From the NCBI GenBank assembly GCA_964600345.1, contig CAZRKA010000026.1, positions 1 through 24,452 on the forward strand: a stretch of DNA of 24,452 nt, written 5' to 3'. Numbering within the stretch: position 1 is the first letter of the stretch; each line of letters begins with the position of its first letter. The DNA comes from JABMMZ01 sp964600345. GTDB lineage: Bacteria; Bacteroidota; Bacteroidia; NS11-12g; UBA955. Below are positions 1-8,314 of the stretch, in pieces. Both the position numbers and the translations under genes were made by a program. Below the pieces are notes generated by a model. It had not been told where the DNA came from. It saw only the letters and a list, made by a program, of their open reading frames with translations, and made no database searches.

Positions 1-392
1 TTCTGGTGAAGCCCACCACTTACATGAACCTGAGCGGAAAAGCGGTTAAATATTACATGGACCTGTACAAATGTAGCCCGGAAGACATTTTGGTTGTAAC
101 CGACGATCTTGCACTCGACGAAGGAGTGATCAGAATTCGTCTCAAAGGCAGCCATGGCGGTCATAACGGTCTGAGGAATATTGAGGAAACAATTTTGACA
201 CGCGACTATCCGAGAATACGTTTTGGAATAGGCAATCAATTCGACAAACACCGACAGATAGATTTTGTGCTAGGAAAATGGAAGGCTGAAGAACAGGCTC
301 TCATCAAAGAAAAAATCTCCAAAACTGCCGAAGCGATACAAAGTTATCTTCTGGAAGGCCCGTCTCAGGCCATGACAAAATACAATGGATAA
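1..392 (+). CDS. pth: Peptidyl-tRNA hydrolase, C-terminal part (cut by window edge)
   Basis: Pth cleaves the ester bond between peptide and tRNA in peptidyl-tRNAs that drop off ribosomes, recycling the tRNA in the cytoplasm. Reading from base 3 (CTG GTG AAG CCC), the frame enters the conserved 'KPTTYMNLSG' segment, whose Asn binds substrate. It then shows 'DDLALD' with the Asp that supports the catalytic His, and 'SHGGHNGLRN', the second substrate-binding Asn loop. The N-terminal third, with the catalytic His, lies left of the window, so the GTG at position 6 is an internal Val codon and not a start. The visible C-terminus ends in a helix-rich tail as expected. The last 8 bases overlap the start of the thioesterase gene, suggesting the two are co-translated. 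Confidence 0.93.
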   Translation, partial: LVKPTTYMNLSGKAVKYYMDLYKCSPEDILVVTDDLALDEGVIRIRLKGSHGGHNGLRNIEETILTRDYPRIRFGIGNQFDKHRQIDFVLGKWKAEEQALIKEKISKTAEAIQSYLLEGPSQAMTKYNG

Positions 393-792
393 AAGCATTT
401 ACACACATACGGAAAATTTTGCGGTAAGAGATTACGAACTCGACCTTCAGGGGATAGTTAACAATTCGGTATACCTCAATTATCTGGAACATGCCCGCCA
501 CGAGTTCCTTAAACATCACGGTCTCGATTTCAATCAGTTGCATCTCGAAGGATATGATGCGGTTGTTGTAAGATCAGAAATTGACTACAAACGCGCACTG
601 AAAAGCGGCGATATTTTTATAGTTAAAACCGGTGTTGAAAGAGAAGGTCGTCTTAAAATTATTTTTAATCAACAGATTATCAGAACCGACGACGAAGCTG
701 TCATTCTGGATGCCCGTATTTTTGCGGCCTGTATACATAAAAACAGGCCTGTTGAACCTCTGCTGATTCTTGAAAAACTGAAACTTCTCTGA
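385..792 (+). CDS. Acyl-CoA thioesterase, hotdog fold (4-hydroxybenzoyl-CoA thioesterase/YbgC type)
   Basis: This 135-residue protein has the length and N-terminal signature of single-hotdog thioesterases that hydrolyse acyl-CoA thioesters in the cytoplasm. The stretch 'VRDYELDLQGIVNNSVYLNY' (about residues 14-33), followed by 'LEHARHEFL', matches the family pattern R-x-x-E-x-D-x-x-G-x-V-x-x-x-x-Y-x-x-x-x-E-x-A-R. Asp20 is the expected catalytic Asp, and the following helix is the hotdog 'sausage'. The ATG lies inside the last codons of pth (8-bp overlap), which argues for translational coupling. The real substrate cannot be told from sequence; family members act on short or branched acyl-CoAs or hydroxybenzoyl-CoA. 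A 140-bp gap separates it from nuoA. Confidence 0.85.
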   Translation: MDKSIYTHTENFAVRDYELDLQGIVNNSVYLNYLEHARHEFLKHHGLDFNQLHLEGYDAVVVRSEIDYKRALKSGDIFIVKTGVEREGRLKIIFNQQIIRTDDEAVILDARIFAACIHKNRPVEPLLILEKLKLL

Positions 793-896
793 AAGATTCC
801 GGTTTAATTTTAACACCCGGCTGCTTAATAAAAACGCGAATATTTTTTGCATATAAATTAAATCCGAAAACCAAGCCGTTTTTCTGATATTATACC

Positions 897-904
897 TATT
901 TTTG
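897..904 (+). promoter_or_regulatory. Putative Bacteroidota -7 box for the nuo operon
   Basis: TATTTTTG matches the Bacteroidota -7 consensus TAnnTTTG and is followed by CG. It sits 28 bp before the nuoA ATG, giving a predicted leader of roughly 20 nt. I see no clear TTG at -33. This is the only good match in the 140-bp gap between the thioesterase gene and nuoA. The AT-rich composition makes chance matches possible. Confidence 0.45.
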
Positions 905-932
905 CGACCGTTATTTTTAAAACATTAAAAAA

Positions 933-1316
933 ATGTTATTGCAAACAGTAGATAACGGACTTGTGGGATATCTTCCGATTGTTTTCATGTTCATTGCGGC
1001 ACTTGGATTTGTGGCTACAACTATGATTGTCACACATATTCTCGGGCCAAAACAGAAAACCGAAGTAAAATCAGACGCATTCGAATGCGGAATCGAATCC
1101 AAAGGAGACGCCCGTTCACCTTTTTCCATAAAATATTTTCTGATTGCCATTCTGTTTGTCTTGTTTGATGTTGAAGTGATATTTATGTATCCCTGGGCTG
1201 TAAATTTTAAAGAGCTGGGAGTACTTGGACTTATAGAAATGTTCATGTTTATGGGCTTTCTTGTTCTTGGATTAATTTATATTATCCGCAAAGGAGCACT
1301 TACCTGGGAAAAATAA
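933..1316 (+). CDS. nuoA: NADH-quinone oxidoreductase subunit A
   Basis: NuoA is a small membrane subunit of complex I at the junction of the peripheral and membrane arms, near the quinone channel. The 127-residue product has three hydrophobic helices (about residues 12-36, 66-86 and 98-118). The loop between helices 1 and 2 carries the conserved 'ECG' (51-53) followed by 'ARSPFSIKYFL'. 'FDVEVIFMYPW' (78-88) provides the family's acidic residues D79 and E81. The ATG follows an A-rich stretch (ATTAAAAAA) rather than a Shine-Dalgarno sequence, as is usual in Bacteroidota. It is the first gene of a 14-gene operon, with nuoB 30 bp downstream. Confidence 0.97.
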   Translation: MLLQTVDNGLVGYLPIVFMFIAALGFVATTMIVTHILGPKQKTEVKSDAFECGIESKGDARSPFSIKYFLIAILFVLFDVEVIFMYPWAVNFKELGVLGLIEMFMFMGFLVLGLIYIIRKGALTWEK

Positions 1317-1346
1317 TCATCAAGCCTACTATCTTAATCAATTAAA

Positions 1347-1889
1347 ATGAGCATAGACATCAATCCTGATAACAAACCGGAAGGCGTTGAAGGAGCAGGT
1401 TTTTTTGCCACCTCACTCGAGAAGGTTGTCGGACTGGCCAGAGCTAATTCACTTTGGCCACTGCCTTTTGCAACTTCTTGCTGCGGTATTGAATTTATGG
1501 CCACAATGGCCTCTCACTATGATCTGGCCCGATTCGGATCAGAAAGGTTGAGTTTCTCGCCGCGTCAGGCTGATCTGCTGATGGTTATGGGCACCATTTC
1601 AAAAAAAATGGGTCCGGTTTTACGACAGGTATACGAGCAGATGGCCGAACCGAAATGGGTCTTGAGCATGGGAGCCTGTGCAAGCAGTGGCGGCATATTT
1701 GACACTTACAGTGTACTGCAGGGAATAGACCGCATTATACCGGTGGACGTGTATATACCGGGTTGCCCGCCGCGTCCGGAACAGGTACTCGACGGCATTC
1801 TGAAAATTCAGGAACTGACAAAATCTGAAAGTATAAGAAGAAGGGATACACCCGAATACAAAGCTCTGCTGGCTCAATACGGATTATAA
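1347..1889 (+). CDS. nuoB: NADH-quinone oxidoreductase subunit B (N2 cluster)
   Basis: NuoB holds the terminal [4Fe-4S] cluster N2, which passes electrons to quinone. All four ligands are visible: the tandem Cys45-Cys46 in 'ATSCCGIEFMA', Cys111 in 'GACASSGG' and Cys140 in 'IPGCPPRPEQ'. The length, 180 residues, is normal. The N-terminus has a short acidic, poorly conserved extension before the 'SLEKVVGLARANSLWP' segment that contacts the membrane arm. nuoC starts 3 bp after its stop, consistent with tight co-translation. Confidence 0.98.
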   Translation: MSIDINPDNKPEGVEGAGFFATSLEKVVGLARANSLWPLPFATSCCGIEFMATMASHYDLARFGSERLSFSPRQADLLMVMGTISKKMGPVLRQVYEQMAEPKWVLSMGACASSGGIFDTYSVLQGIDRIIPVDVYIPGCPPRPEQVLDGILKIQELTKSESIRRRDTPEYKALLAQYGL

Positions 1890-1892
1890 GAA

Positions 1893-2396
1893 ATGGACGT
1901 TAAACAACTCAGCGAATCAATAGAACAAAAGCTCAGATCACTTCCGGGCGCACAAGTTCATAAAACGGAAATTTCCTATGATTTTCCGGTATTTATAATT
2001 GGAAAAGAAACACTGATAGAAACCCTCAGATATCTTAAAGAAGTTGAGGGCTTTAATTTTCTGACCACCCTTTGCGGCATACACAATCCTGACAACACAG
2101 ACAAAGAATTCTGCATGATGTATCAGCTCCACAAACTCGAAAGCAACGAGCGCATCAGAATTAAAACTGAAATGAAAAAAAACGACCTGCAGGTGCCTAG
2201 TTTAACGGGGCTGTGGCCGGCAGCTAACTGGATGGAAAGACAGGAATACGATTTCTTTGGATTCGAATTTACCGGTCATCCCGATTTGCGGCGCATACTC
2301 AATATGGACGAAATGAATTACTTCCCCATGCGCAAGGAATATCCGCTGGAAGATGGTTCGAGAGACGATAAAAACGATAAAATGTTCGGCAGATAA
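1893..2396 (+). CDS. nuoC: NADH-quinone oxidoreductase subunit C
   Basis: NuoC is the 30-kDa-type peripheral subunit that packs against NuoD and NuoB in the connecting module. The 167-residue product carries the diagnostic C-terminal signature: 'ERQEYDFFGF' (115-124), 'GHPDLRRIL' (128-136) and 'RKEYPL' (147-152). It is a stand-alone gene here, not the NuoCD fusion found in Escherichia coli. The ATG lies 3 bp after the nuoB stop, and nuoD begins 3 bp after its own stop. Confidence 0.97.
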   Translation: MDVKQLSESIEQKLRSLPGAQVHKTEISYDFPVFIIGKETLIETLRYLKEVEGFNFLTTLCGIHNPDNTDKEFCMMYQLHKLESNERIRIKTEMKKNDLQVPSLTGLWPAANWMERQEYDFFGFEFTGHPDLRRILNMDEMNYFPMRKEYPLEDGSRDDKNDKMFGR

Positions 2397-2399
2397 AAC

Positions 2400-3602
2400 A
2401 TGAACGAAATCAGACATACAGAAAATAAGGAACCTGTTAAAGAATACAATATTCTGAATCTTGGGCCTACCCACCCTGCCACACATGGTATTTTTCAGAA
2501 TGTGCTGAAAATGGATGGTGAAATGGTTATGGAAGCCGAACCAACTATCGGTTACATACACCGCGCATTCGAAAAACTGGCCGAACACCGTCCTTATAAT
2601 CAGATTGCACCGATCACAGACAGACTTAATTACTGTTCTTCGCCCATTAATAACATGGGCTGGCATATGACTGTCGAAAAACTGATACAATGCGAGGTAC
2701 CCAAACGCGCAGAATACATGCGTGTCATCATCATGGAACTCGCCCGGATTGCCGACCATATCATCTGCACAACGATTATCGGACAGGATACCGGTGCTAC
2801 CACCGGGTTTCTCTATTTTTTCCAGATGCGAGAAAAAGTTTACGAAATTTACGAAGAAGTATGCGGTGCCCGTCTTACTACCAATATCGGCAGAGTTGGC
2901 GGCATGGAAAGAGATTTTTCGCCGGTAGCTTTTGCAAAACTTAAAACTTTTTTGAAAGAATTTCCGGTTTATCTCAGAGAATTTCAAAGCCTGATTGAAA
3001 GAAACAGAATATTCATGGACCGCACAATAGATTGCGGACCAATCAGTAAGGAGAGAGCCCTGGCCTATGGTTTTACCGGACCAAATCTGAGAGCAGCAGG
3101 TGTTGATTACGATGTCAGAGTTGCAAATCCATACTGCAGTTATCAGGATTTCAACTTCAGTATTCCGATTGGTCAAAAAGGTGATACTTACGATCGCTTT
3201 ATGGTGAGAATACAGGAAATGTGGGAAAGCATTGCGATAATTAAACAGGCTCTGGATGGTTTACCCGAAGGATCCATACATGCCGATGTACCTGAATTCT
3301 ACCTGCCCGAGAAACAGGATGTTTACAGTAAAATGGAAGCACTCATCTACCATTTCAAAATTGTGATGGGAGAAATGGATATTCCTAAAGGCGAAGTTTA
3401 CCACGCTGTAGAAGGCGGTAACGGCGAACTCGGATATTATCTTATCAGCGATGGTGGCAGAACACCATACCGCCTGCATTTCCGCAGACCCTGTTTCATC
3501 TATTATCAGGCTTACCCCGAGATGATAACCGGCGGATTGCTGAGTGATGCCATTCTCACCATGAGCAGTATGAATGTCATTGCAGGAGAACTTGACGCTT
3601 AA
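2400..3602 (+). CDS. nuoD: NADH-quinone oxidoreductase subunit D
   Basis: NuoD is the 49-kDa-type subunit that forms most of the quinone-binding pocket beside N2. Key features are 'HPATHG' (25-30), whose His is a quinone-headgroup ligand, and 'TDRLNY' (73-78), whose Tyr78 is the second ligand. 'GQDTGATTGF' and 'GRVGGMERDF' follow in the middle, and the C-terminal 'VIAGELDA' resembles the family's usual G-E-[LV]-D-R ending but with a final Ala. The length, 400 residues, is typical. It descends from the [NiFe]-hydrogenase large subunit but lacks the hydrogenase cysteine pairs, which excludes that alternative. Confidence 0.97.
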   Translation: MNEIRHTENKEPVKEYNILNLGPTHPATHGIFQNVLKMDGEMVMEAEPTIGYIHRAFEKLAEHRPYNQIAPITDRLNYCSSPINNMGWHMTVEKLIQCEVPKRAEYMRVIIMELARIADHIICTTIIGQDTGATTGFLYFFQMREKVYEIYEEVCGARLTTNIGRVGGMERDFSPVAFAKLKTFLKEFPVYLREFQSLIERNRIFMDRTIDCGPISKERALAYGFTGPNLRAAGVDYDVRVANPYCSYQDFNFSIPIGQKGDTYDRFMVRIQEMWESIAIIKQALDGLPEGSIHADVPEFYLPEKQDVYSKMEALIYHFKIVMGEMDIPKGEVYHAVEGGNGELGYYLISDGGRTPYRLHFRRPCFIYYQAYPEMITGGLLSDAILTMSSMNVIAGELDA

Positions 3603-3617
3603 ATAAATTGAAGATAA

Positions 3618-4139
3618 ATGTCACAAACAGAAGAGATAAGATTCCGGGAAGAAACACTGCAGCTTATAGCTAAACTGGTTAAAAGGTATCCGGAAGGAAA
3701 GCATAAATCTGCCCTGATTCCGGTATTACACATAGCACAGTCTGAATTTGACGGATGGCTTAGTCCGGCTACTATGGCCCTGGTTGCCAGAACACTCGGT
3801 CTTCAGGAAATTGAAGTATACGAAACAGCCTCATTTTACAGTATGTTTAACCTCAAACCGGTTGGCAAATGTCTGATTGAAGTTTGCCGAACCAGCAGTT
3901 GCTGGCTGTGCGGAGCGGAAGACATTATTGAACATATTGAAAACAAACTGGGTATTCGGGTTGGTGAAACCACACCCGATGGCACATTTACTCTGAAAGC
4001 TGTCGAGTGTCTCGGAAGCTGCGGAACAGCACCAATGATGCAGGTAGGAGCAGATTATTACGAAAATCTGAGCCCTGATAAAGTAGACAAGTTACTTGAC
4101 GAGTTTAAAAATTCGGGTAAAGAAAGCAGATACTGTTAA
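3618..4139 (+). CDS. nuoE: NADH-quinone oxidoreductase subunit E ([2Fe-2S] N1a)
   Basis: NuoE is the 24-kDa-type, thioredoxin-fold subunit carrying cluster N1a next to the flavin in NuoF. The four ligands are Cys90 and Cys95 (C-x4-C in 'VCRTSSCW') and Cys131 and Cys135 (C-x3-C in 'CLGSCGTAP'). The N-terminal helical bundle (residues 5-75) includes 'IEVYETASFYSMF', typical of the family. Length is 173 residues. An extra Cys98 just after the first pair is not a usual ligand. Together with NuoF it makes this an NADH-oxidising complex I rather than the 11-subunit form that lacks the NADH module. Confidence 0.97.
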   Translation: MSQTEEIRFREETLQLIAKLVKRYPEGKHKSALIPVLHIAQSEFDGWLSPATMALVARTLGLQEIEVYETASFYSMFNLKPVGKCLIEVCRTSSCWLCGAEDIIEHIENKLGIRVGETTPDGTFTLKAVECLGSCGTAPMMQVGADYYENLSPDKVDKLLDEFKNSGKESRYC

Positions 4140-4144
4140 GCGAA

Positions 4145-5485
4145 ATGAGCAGGAAATTACTACTAAAAAACGATCATGTTAATGGTATCAGAAACTTTGA
4201 TACCTATAAAGCGAACGGCGGCTACTCAGTGCTTGAAAAAACACTGGCCTCCATGAGTCCTGATGCCGTACTCGAAGAAGTTAAGACATCAGGTTTGAGA
4301 GGAAGAGGCGGTGCCGGTTTTCCGACCGGGCTCAAATGGAGCTTCCTGGCCAAGCCTGAGGGTGTGCCCCGCTATCTCGTTTGCAATGCAGACGAAAGTG
4401 AACCCGGAACATTCAAAGACCGGTATCTGATGGAACGCATACCTCACCTGTTGGTTGAAGGCATGATACTGTCTGCCTATGCACTCGGAGCAAACACTTC
4501 CTACATCTATATACGCGGTGAATATTTCTATATTGCCCGTATACTGGAACAGGCAATTGATGAAGCCATTCAGGCCGGCTTACTTGGCGAAAATATACTG
4601 GGCTCGGGTTTCAGTCATAACATGTTTGTGCAGGTTGGAGCAGGCGCTTATATCTGCGGTGAAGAAACAGCACTTCTCGAAAGCCTGGAAGGCAAACGCG
4701 GAAATCCAAGAATCAAACCACCCTTCCCAGCTGTGGCAGGACTTTACGGCTGCCCTACAGTGGTAAACAATGTTGAGACGATTGCTGCTGTGGTACCCAT
4801 ACTCGAAATGGGAGGGGCAGCTTATGCCGGTATTGGTATCGGAAAAAGCACAGGAACAAAACTTATCTCTGCCTCAGGTCACATCAACAAACCAGGTGTT
4901 TACGAAATTGAACTCGGACTTCCTGTTGAAGAGTTTATTTATTCGCAGGATTACTGCGGCGGTATAAAAGGCGGAAGAGAACTCAAGGCTGTAGTGGCAG
5001 GTGGCTCTTCGGTGCCAATACTCCCCAAAGAACTGATAATTAAAACCGCGGCCGGCGAACCGCGACTGATGAGTTACGAAAGCCTTGGTGAAGGTGGTTT
5101 TGTAAGCGGCACCATGCTGGGATCAGGAGGATTTATCGTCATGGATGAAGACAGCAGTATTGTAAAAAACCTATATACTTTTGCCAGATTCTACCACCAT
5201 GAAAGTTGCGGACAATGCAGCCCTTGTCGTGAAGGTACAGGCTGGATGGAAAAGATACTTTACAAAATACTTGCCGGACACGGAACTCTCAAAGACATAG
5301 ACCTTCTTTGGGATATACAAAGTAAAATTGAAGGCAAAACGATTTGCCCTCTCGGCGAGGCAGCCGCATGGCCCGTGGCATCTGCCATCAGACATTTCCG
5401 CTCTGAATTTGAAGCCTATGTGTCGAATCCCGACAGTATTAAAGACATCAAACATTATTACAGGCTGGAAGAAGTAAAAGCATAG
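4145..5485 (+). CDS. nuoF: NADH-quinone oxidoreductase subunit F (NADH/FMN)
   Basis: NuoF is the 51-kDa-type subunit that binds NADH and FMN and starts electron transfer through cluster N3. The NADH/FMN glycine-rich loop 'GRGGAGFPTGLKW' begins at residue 53. 'CNADESEPGTFKDR' (80-93) and 'GAYICGEETALLES' (167-180) complete the flavin site. N3 ligands are Cys355, Cys358 and Cys361 in 'SCGQCSPCREG', and Cys401 in 'TICPLGEA'. At 446 residues the protein is full length. It starts 5 bp after nuoE. A 70-bp gap without a recognisable signal separates it from nuoG. Confidence 0.98.
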   Translation: MSRKLLLKNDHVNGIRNFDTYKANGGYSVLEKTLASMSPDAVLEEVKTSGLRGRGGAGFPTGLKWSFLAKPEGVPRYLVCNADESEPGTFKDRYLMERIPHLLVEGMILSAYALGANTSYIYIRGEYFYIARILEQAIDEAIQAGLLGENILGSGFSHNMFVQVGAGAYICGEETALLESLEGKRGNPRIKPPFPAVAGLYGCPTVVNNVETIAAVVPILEMGGAAYAGIGIGKSTGTKLISASGHINKPGVYEIELGLPVEEFIYSQDYCGGIKGGRELKAVVAGGSSVPILPKELIIKTAAGEPRLMSYESLGEGGFVSGTMLGSGGFIVMDEDSSIVKNLYTFARFYHHESCGQCSPCREGTGWMEKILYKILAGHGTLKDIDLLWDIQSKIEGKTICPLGEAAAWPVASAIRHFRSEFEAYVSNPDSIKDIKHYYRLEEVKA

Positions 5486-5555
5486 AAACAGCGAACGTTA
5501 AAGTAAAAGAGAATCAATACAGGAAAAGAAAAGTAGTTCAACAGCAATACTAAGA

Positions 5556-6590
5556 ATGGTAAAATTAACAATTGACGATATCCCGGTAGAAGTGCCCGAA
5601 GGCACTACCATACTGCAGGCTGCGCGCAGCATTGGTGGAGATGTTGTTCCGCCGGCAATGTGTTATTACAGCAAATTAAAAACCAGCGGGGGTTATTGCA
5701 GGACCTGTATTGTTAAAGTTGAACAGGGTTCTGAAAAAGATCCCCGGCCAATTCCTAAGCCTGTTGCTTCATGCCGTACAACTGTTGCCGAAGGTATGGT
5801 GGTACGCAATATTACATCGCCCGAAAATCTGGAAGCACGTGCCGGTGTGGTAGAATTTTTACTGCTTAACCACCCGCTCGATTGTCCGGTATGCGATCAG
5901 GCAGGCGAGTGTCACCTGCAGGATTTGAGTTATGAAAACGGCAAGGAAGAAACCCGTTACGAATTCGAACGCAGAGAATTTGAACCAATTGATATCGGAG
6001 AAACCATTAAGCTCCACATGAACCGCTGTATTCTTTGTTACCGCTGTGTAAAAGTTGCCGATCAGATCACAGACGGACGCTGCCATGGTGTTATAAACAG
6101 AGGTGAAGCTGCAGAAATTTCAACTTATATCGAAAAAGCAATCGACAACGATTTCTCGGGTAATATGATAGATGTTTGTCCGGTAGGTGCTCTGACCGAC
6201 AAGACTTTCCGTTTTAAAAGCAGGGTCTGGTATACAAAACCTCTCGATGCTCACCGCAACTGCGACAAGTGCTGCGGCAAGGTAAGACTCTGGAATCAGG
6301 GCGATGAGGTACTGAGAGTAACGGCAAGAAAAGATTTCTGGGGAGAGGTAGAAGACAATGATGACGGAAGCACAGCATGGATATGCAATACCTGCCGTTT
6401 TGAAATGAAAGACATGAAGAACTGGGTTATCGAAGGGCCATCTGAAATCAGCAGACATTCGGTTATTTCTGCCAATCACTACGAAGAACTTCATCACATT
6501 AAAAAAGATACTTTAAAAATGCTCGGCGCTAAACCACACGGAATAAAAGTTGAACCGGGGAGCGGCGCTTTAGACCCCAATAACCAATAA
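5556..6590 (+). CDS. nuoG: NADH-quinone oxidoreductase subunit G, short Bacteroidota form
   Basis: NuoG carries several Fe-S clusters of the electron wire in complex I. Visible are an N-terminal [2Fe-2S] ferredoxin domain with Cys36, Cys48, Cys51 and Cys73 (N1b). Next comes the His-Cys3 site of N5 (His106, Cys110, Cys113, Cys119), then N4 (Cys158, Cys161, Cys164, Cys208). A further Cys-rich segment has Cys236, Cys239, Cys240, Cys277 and Cys280. The protein stops at 344 residues, whereas the usual NuoG of about 700-900 residues continues into a molybdopterin-oxidoreductase-like domain. The ORF ends cleanly, nuoH starts 12 bp later, and no remnant of the missing domain follows. This therefore looks like the natural short form I recall from Flavobacteriia and not a frameshift. 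Confidence 0.93.
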   Translation: MVKLTIDDIPVEVPEGTTILQAARSIGGDVVPPAMCYYSKLKTSGGYCRTCIVKVEQGSEKDPRPIPKPVASCRTTVAEGMVVRNITSPENLEARAGVVEFLLLNHPLDCPVCDQAGECHLQDLSYENGKEETRYEFERREFEPIDIGETIKLHMNRCILCYRCVKVADQITDGRCHGVINRGEAAEISTYIEKAIDNDFSGNMIDVCPVGALTDKTFRFKSRVWYTKPLDAHRNCDKCCGKVRLWNQGDEVLRVTARKDFWGEVEDNDDGSTAWICNTCRFEMKDMKNWVIEGPSEISRHSVISANHYEELHHIKKDTLKMLGAKPHGIKVEPGSGALDPNNQ

Positions 6591-6602
6591 TACAAACAAA
6601 AA

Positions 6603-7628
6603 ATGGATCCGCTGATCTTTAAATTAATACTTGTACTCGTGGTTTTTGGAATCACACTGCTGATTGCTACCTATTCTACCTATGCCGAAAGAAAGGTCGC
6701 GGCTGTGATGCAGGACAGAATCGGCCCAGACAGAGCCGGTCCTTTTGGCTTGCTGCAACCGCTCGCTGATGCACTGAAAATGTTTATGAAGGAAGAACTG
6801 ATTCCTTCAATGTCAAACAAGTGGTTGTTCATACTCGGACCATGTATAGCCATGCTTACCGCCTGCATGACCGGTGTAGTTATACCCTGGGGCGGTCCGA
6901 TAACAATCGGAGGACAGACCTTCGATCTGCAGATAGTAGATCTCAACGTCGGCATACTGTATTTATTCGGAATTGTATCACTGGGCGTATACGGTATCAT
7001 GATTGGTGGCTGGGCTTCCAACAACAAATTTTCACTGCTTGGAGCCATCAGGGCATCCTCACAGATGATCAGTTACGAAATAGCAATGGGACTTGCCATC
7101 ATTGCACTCGTGATGACTACAGGTACATTGAGCCTTAAAGAAATTGTGGCACAGCAGGATGCAGGCTTAGCCAACATCGTTTACCAGCCGCTTGGATTCC
7201 TGATATTTCTGATTTGTGCATTTGCAGAAACAAACAGAGCACCTTTTGATTTACCCGAGTGCGAAACCGAACTGATAGGCGGTTATCACACAGAATACTC
7301 ATCAATGAAGCTGGGATTTTATCTGTTTGCCGAATATATCAATATGTTCATTTCCTCGGCTGTTATTGTATCTTTTTATTTCGGCGGTTATAATTTCCCT
7401 TTCCAGGATTTACTCGGGCTTGAAGGCAACTGGTTGAGCATTATCCAAACAGTATTCTTCTTCGCAAAAGTGCTGTTCTTTGTGTTTTTCTTTATGTGGG
7501 TAAGGTGGACTATCCCGAGATTCAGATACGATCAGTTGATGCATCTTGGATGGAAAGTCCTCTTGCCGCTGGCACTGCTCAATATATTTATAACCGGTTT
7601 GGTAATGTGGGGACTTGGAAGTTTATAA
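6603..7628 (+). CDS. nuoH: NADH-quinone oxidoreductase subunit H
   Basis: NuoH is the membrane subunit that anchors the peripheral arm and forms the entrance of the quinone chamber. The 341-residue protein has about eight hydrophobic helices. It carries the conserved 'AERK' (28-31), the amphipathic loop 'DRIGPDRAGPFGLLQP' (38-53), and 'AETNRAPFDLPE' (208-219) followed by a Glu-rich stretch and 'GYHTEYSSMK'. These charged loops line the quinone cavity and the first part of the proton-coupling axis. Length and motif order are normal. nuoI follows after 24 bp. Confidence 0.97.
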   Translation: MDPLIFKLILVLVVFGITLLIATYSTYAERKVAAVMQDRIGPDRAGPFGLLQPLADALKMFMKEELIPSMSNKWLFILGPCIAMLTACMTGVVIPWGGPITIGGQTFDLQIVDLNVGILYLFGIVSLGVYGIMIGGWASNNKFSLLGAIRASSQMISYEIAMGLAIIALVMTTGTLSLKEIVAQQDAGLANIVYQPLGFLIFLICAFAETNRAPFDLPECETELIGGYHTEYSSMKLGFYLFAEYINMFISSAVIVSFYFGGYNFPFQDLLGLEGNWLSIIQTVFFFAKVLFFVFFFMWVRWTIPRFRYDQLMHLGWKVLLPLALLNIFITGLVMWGLGSL

Positions 7629-7652
7629 AACATTAAGGACTAAAAAGAAATT

Positions 7653-8255
7653 ATGCTGACAAACAGAAGCAAACAGGTAGTTAAAAGAGAAATGACATGG
7701 CTGGAGAGGGCTTACCTGCCGGCAATATTCAGTGGTATGCTTATTACCCTGAAGCATATATTCATGAAAAAAGCTACGGTGAAATACCCGGAGCAGAAAC
7801 GCGAATTTGCCCCGGTATACCGCGGTCAGCATGTATTGAAAAGAGATGAGGCGGGAGCCGAGAGATGCACCGCATGCGGACTTTGTGCAGTTGCCTGCCC
7901 CGCAGAAGCCATCACGATGGTAGCCGCAGAACGCAAAAAAGGTGAAGAAAATCTTTACAGAGAAGAGAAATATGCAAGTGTCTACGAAATAAATATGCTG
8001 AGGTGCATATTCTGCGGATTGTGTGAAGAAGCCTGCCCCAAGGAGGCAATTTTCCTGACAGACAGAATAGTCCCCAGTACTTTTAAAAGGGATGAATTTA
8101 TTTACGGAAAAGATAAACTTGTTGAACCCAAAGACCATCCGGTAGATATCAGCAAAAGACAAACTCCCGCAGTGGCAGAGTTCAAAAAAGACAAAAAACA
8201 CAAGCACAACCGTACCTTCCTCGATAAACTGCTTAAACCGGCAGCTCGTCATTAA
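7653..8255 (+). CDS. nuoI: NADH-quinone oxidoreductase subunit I (two [4Fe-4S])
   Basis: NuoI carries clusters N6a and N6b, linking the NuoG clusters to N2. It has two 8Fe-ferredoxin-type motifs: Cys72, Cys75, Cys78 and Cys82 ('CTACGLCAVACP'), and Cys118, Cys121, Cys124 and Cys128 ('CIFCGLCEEACP'). The N-terminal 45 residues contain a membrane-associating amphipathic helix ('ERAYLPAIFSGMLITLKHIF'). The C-terminal 70 residues form a Lys/His-rich basic tail ('KKDKKHKHNR'), longer than the core family needs. Total length is 200 residues. A 59-bp gap precedes nuoJ. Confidence 0.97.
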   Translation: MLTNRSKQVVKREMTWLERAYLPAIFSGMLITLKHIFMKKATVKYPEQKREFAPVYRGQHVLKRDEAGAERCTACGLCAVACPAEAITMVAAERKKGEENLYREEKYASVYEINMLRCIFCGLCEEACPKEAIFLTDRIVPSTFKRDEFIYGKDKLVEPKDHPVDISKRQTPAVAEFKKDKKHKHNRTFLDKLLKPAARH

Positions 8256-8314
8256 ACAGTGGATAAAAGCAATAATAATCAGCAAACAATTACACGTAAT
8301 TCGCAGAAAAATAA

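Noticed and set aside
2202..3176. Long open frame (324 codons) on the minus strand opposite nuoC and nuoD
   Set aside because: It lies fully antisense to two genes with clear conserved motifs, and its product is Cys/Phe/His-rich with no domain. It is a shadow of the coding strand.
5486..5555. 70-bp gap between nuoF and nuoG as an internal promoter or small gene
   Set aside because: The gap is A-rich, with no open frame of useful length, no TAnnTTTG match and no hairpin.
6550..6602. Frameshift or remnant of the missing NuoG C-terminal domain
   Set aside because: Only 12 bp separate the nuoG stop from the nuoH ATG, so there is no space for a remnant, and the nuoG C-terminus ends in a normal flexible tail.
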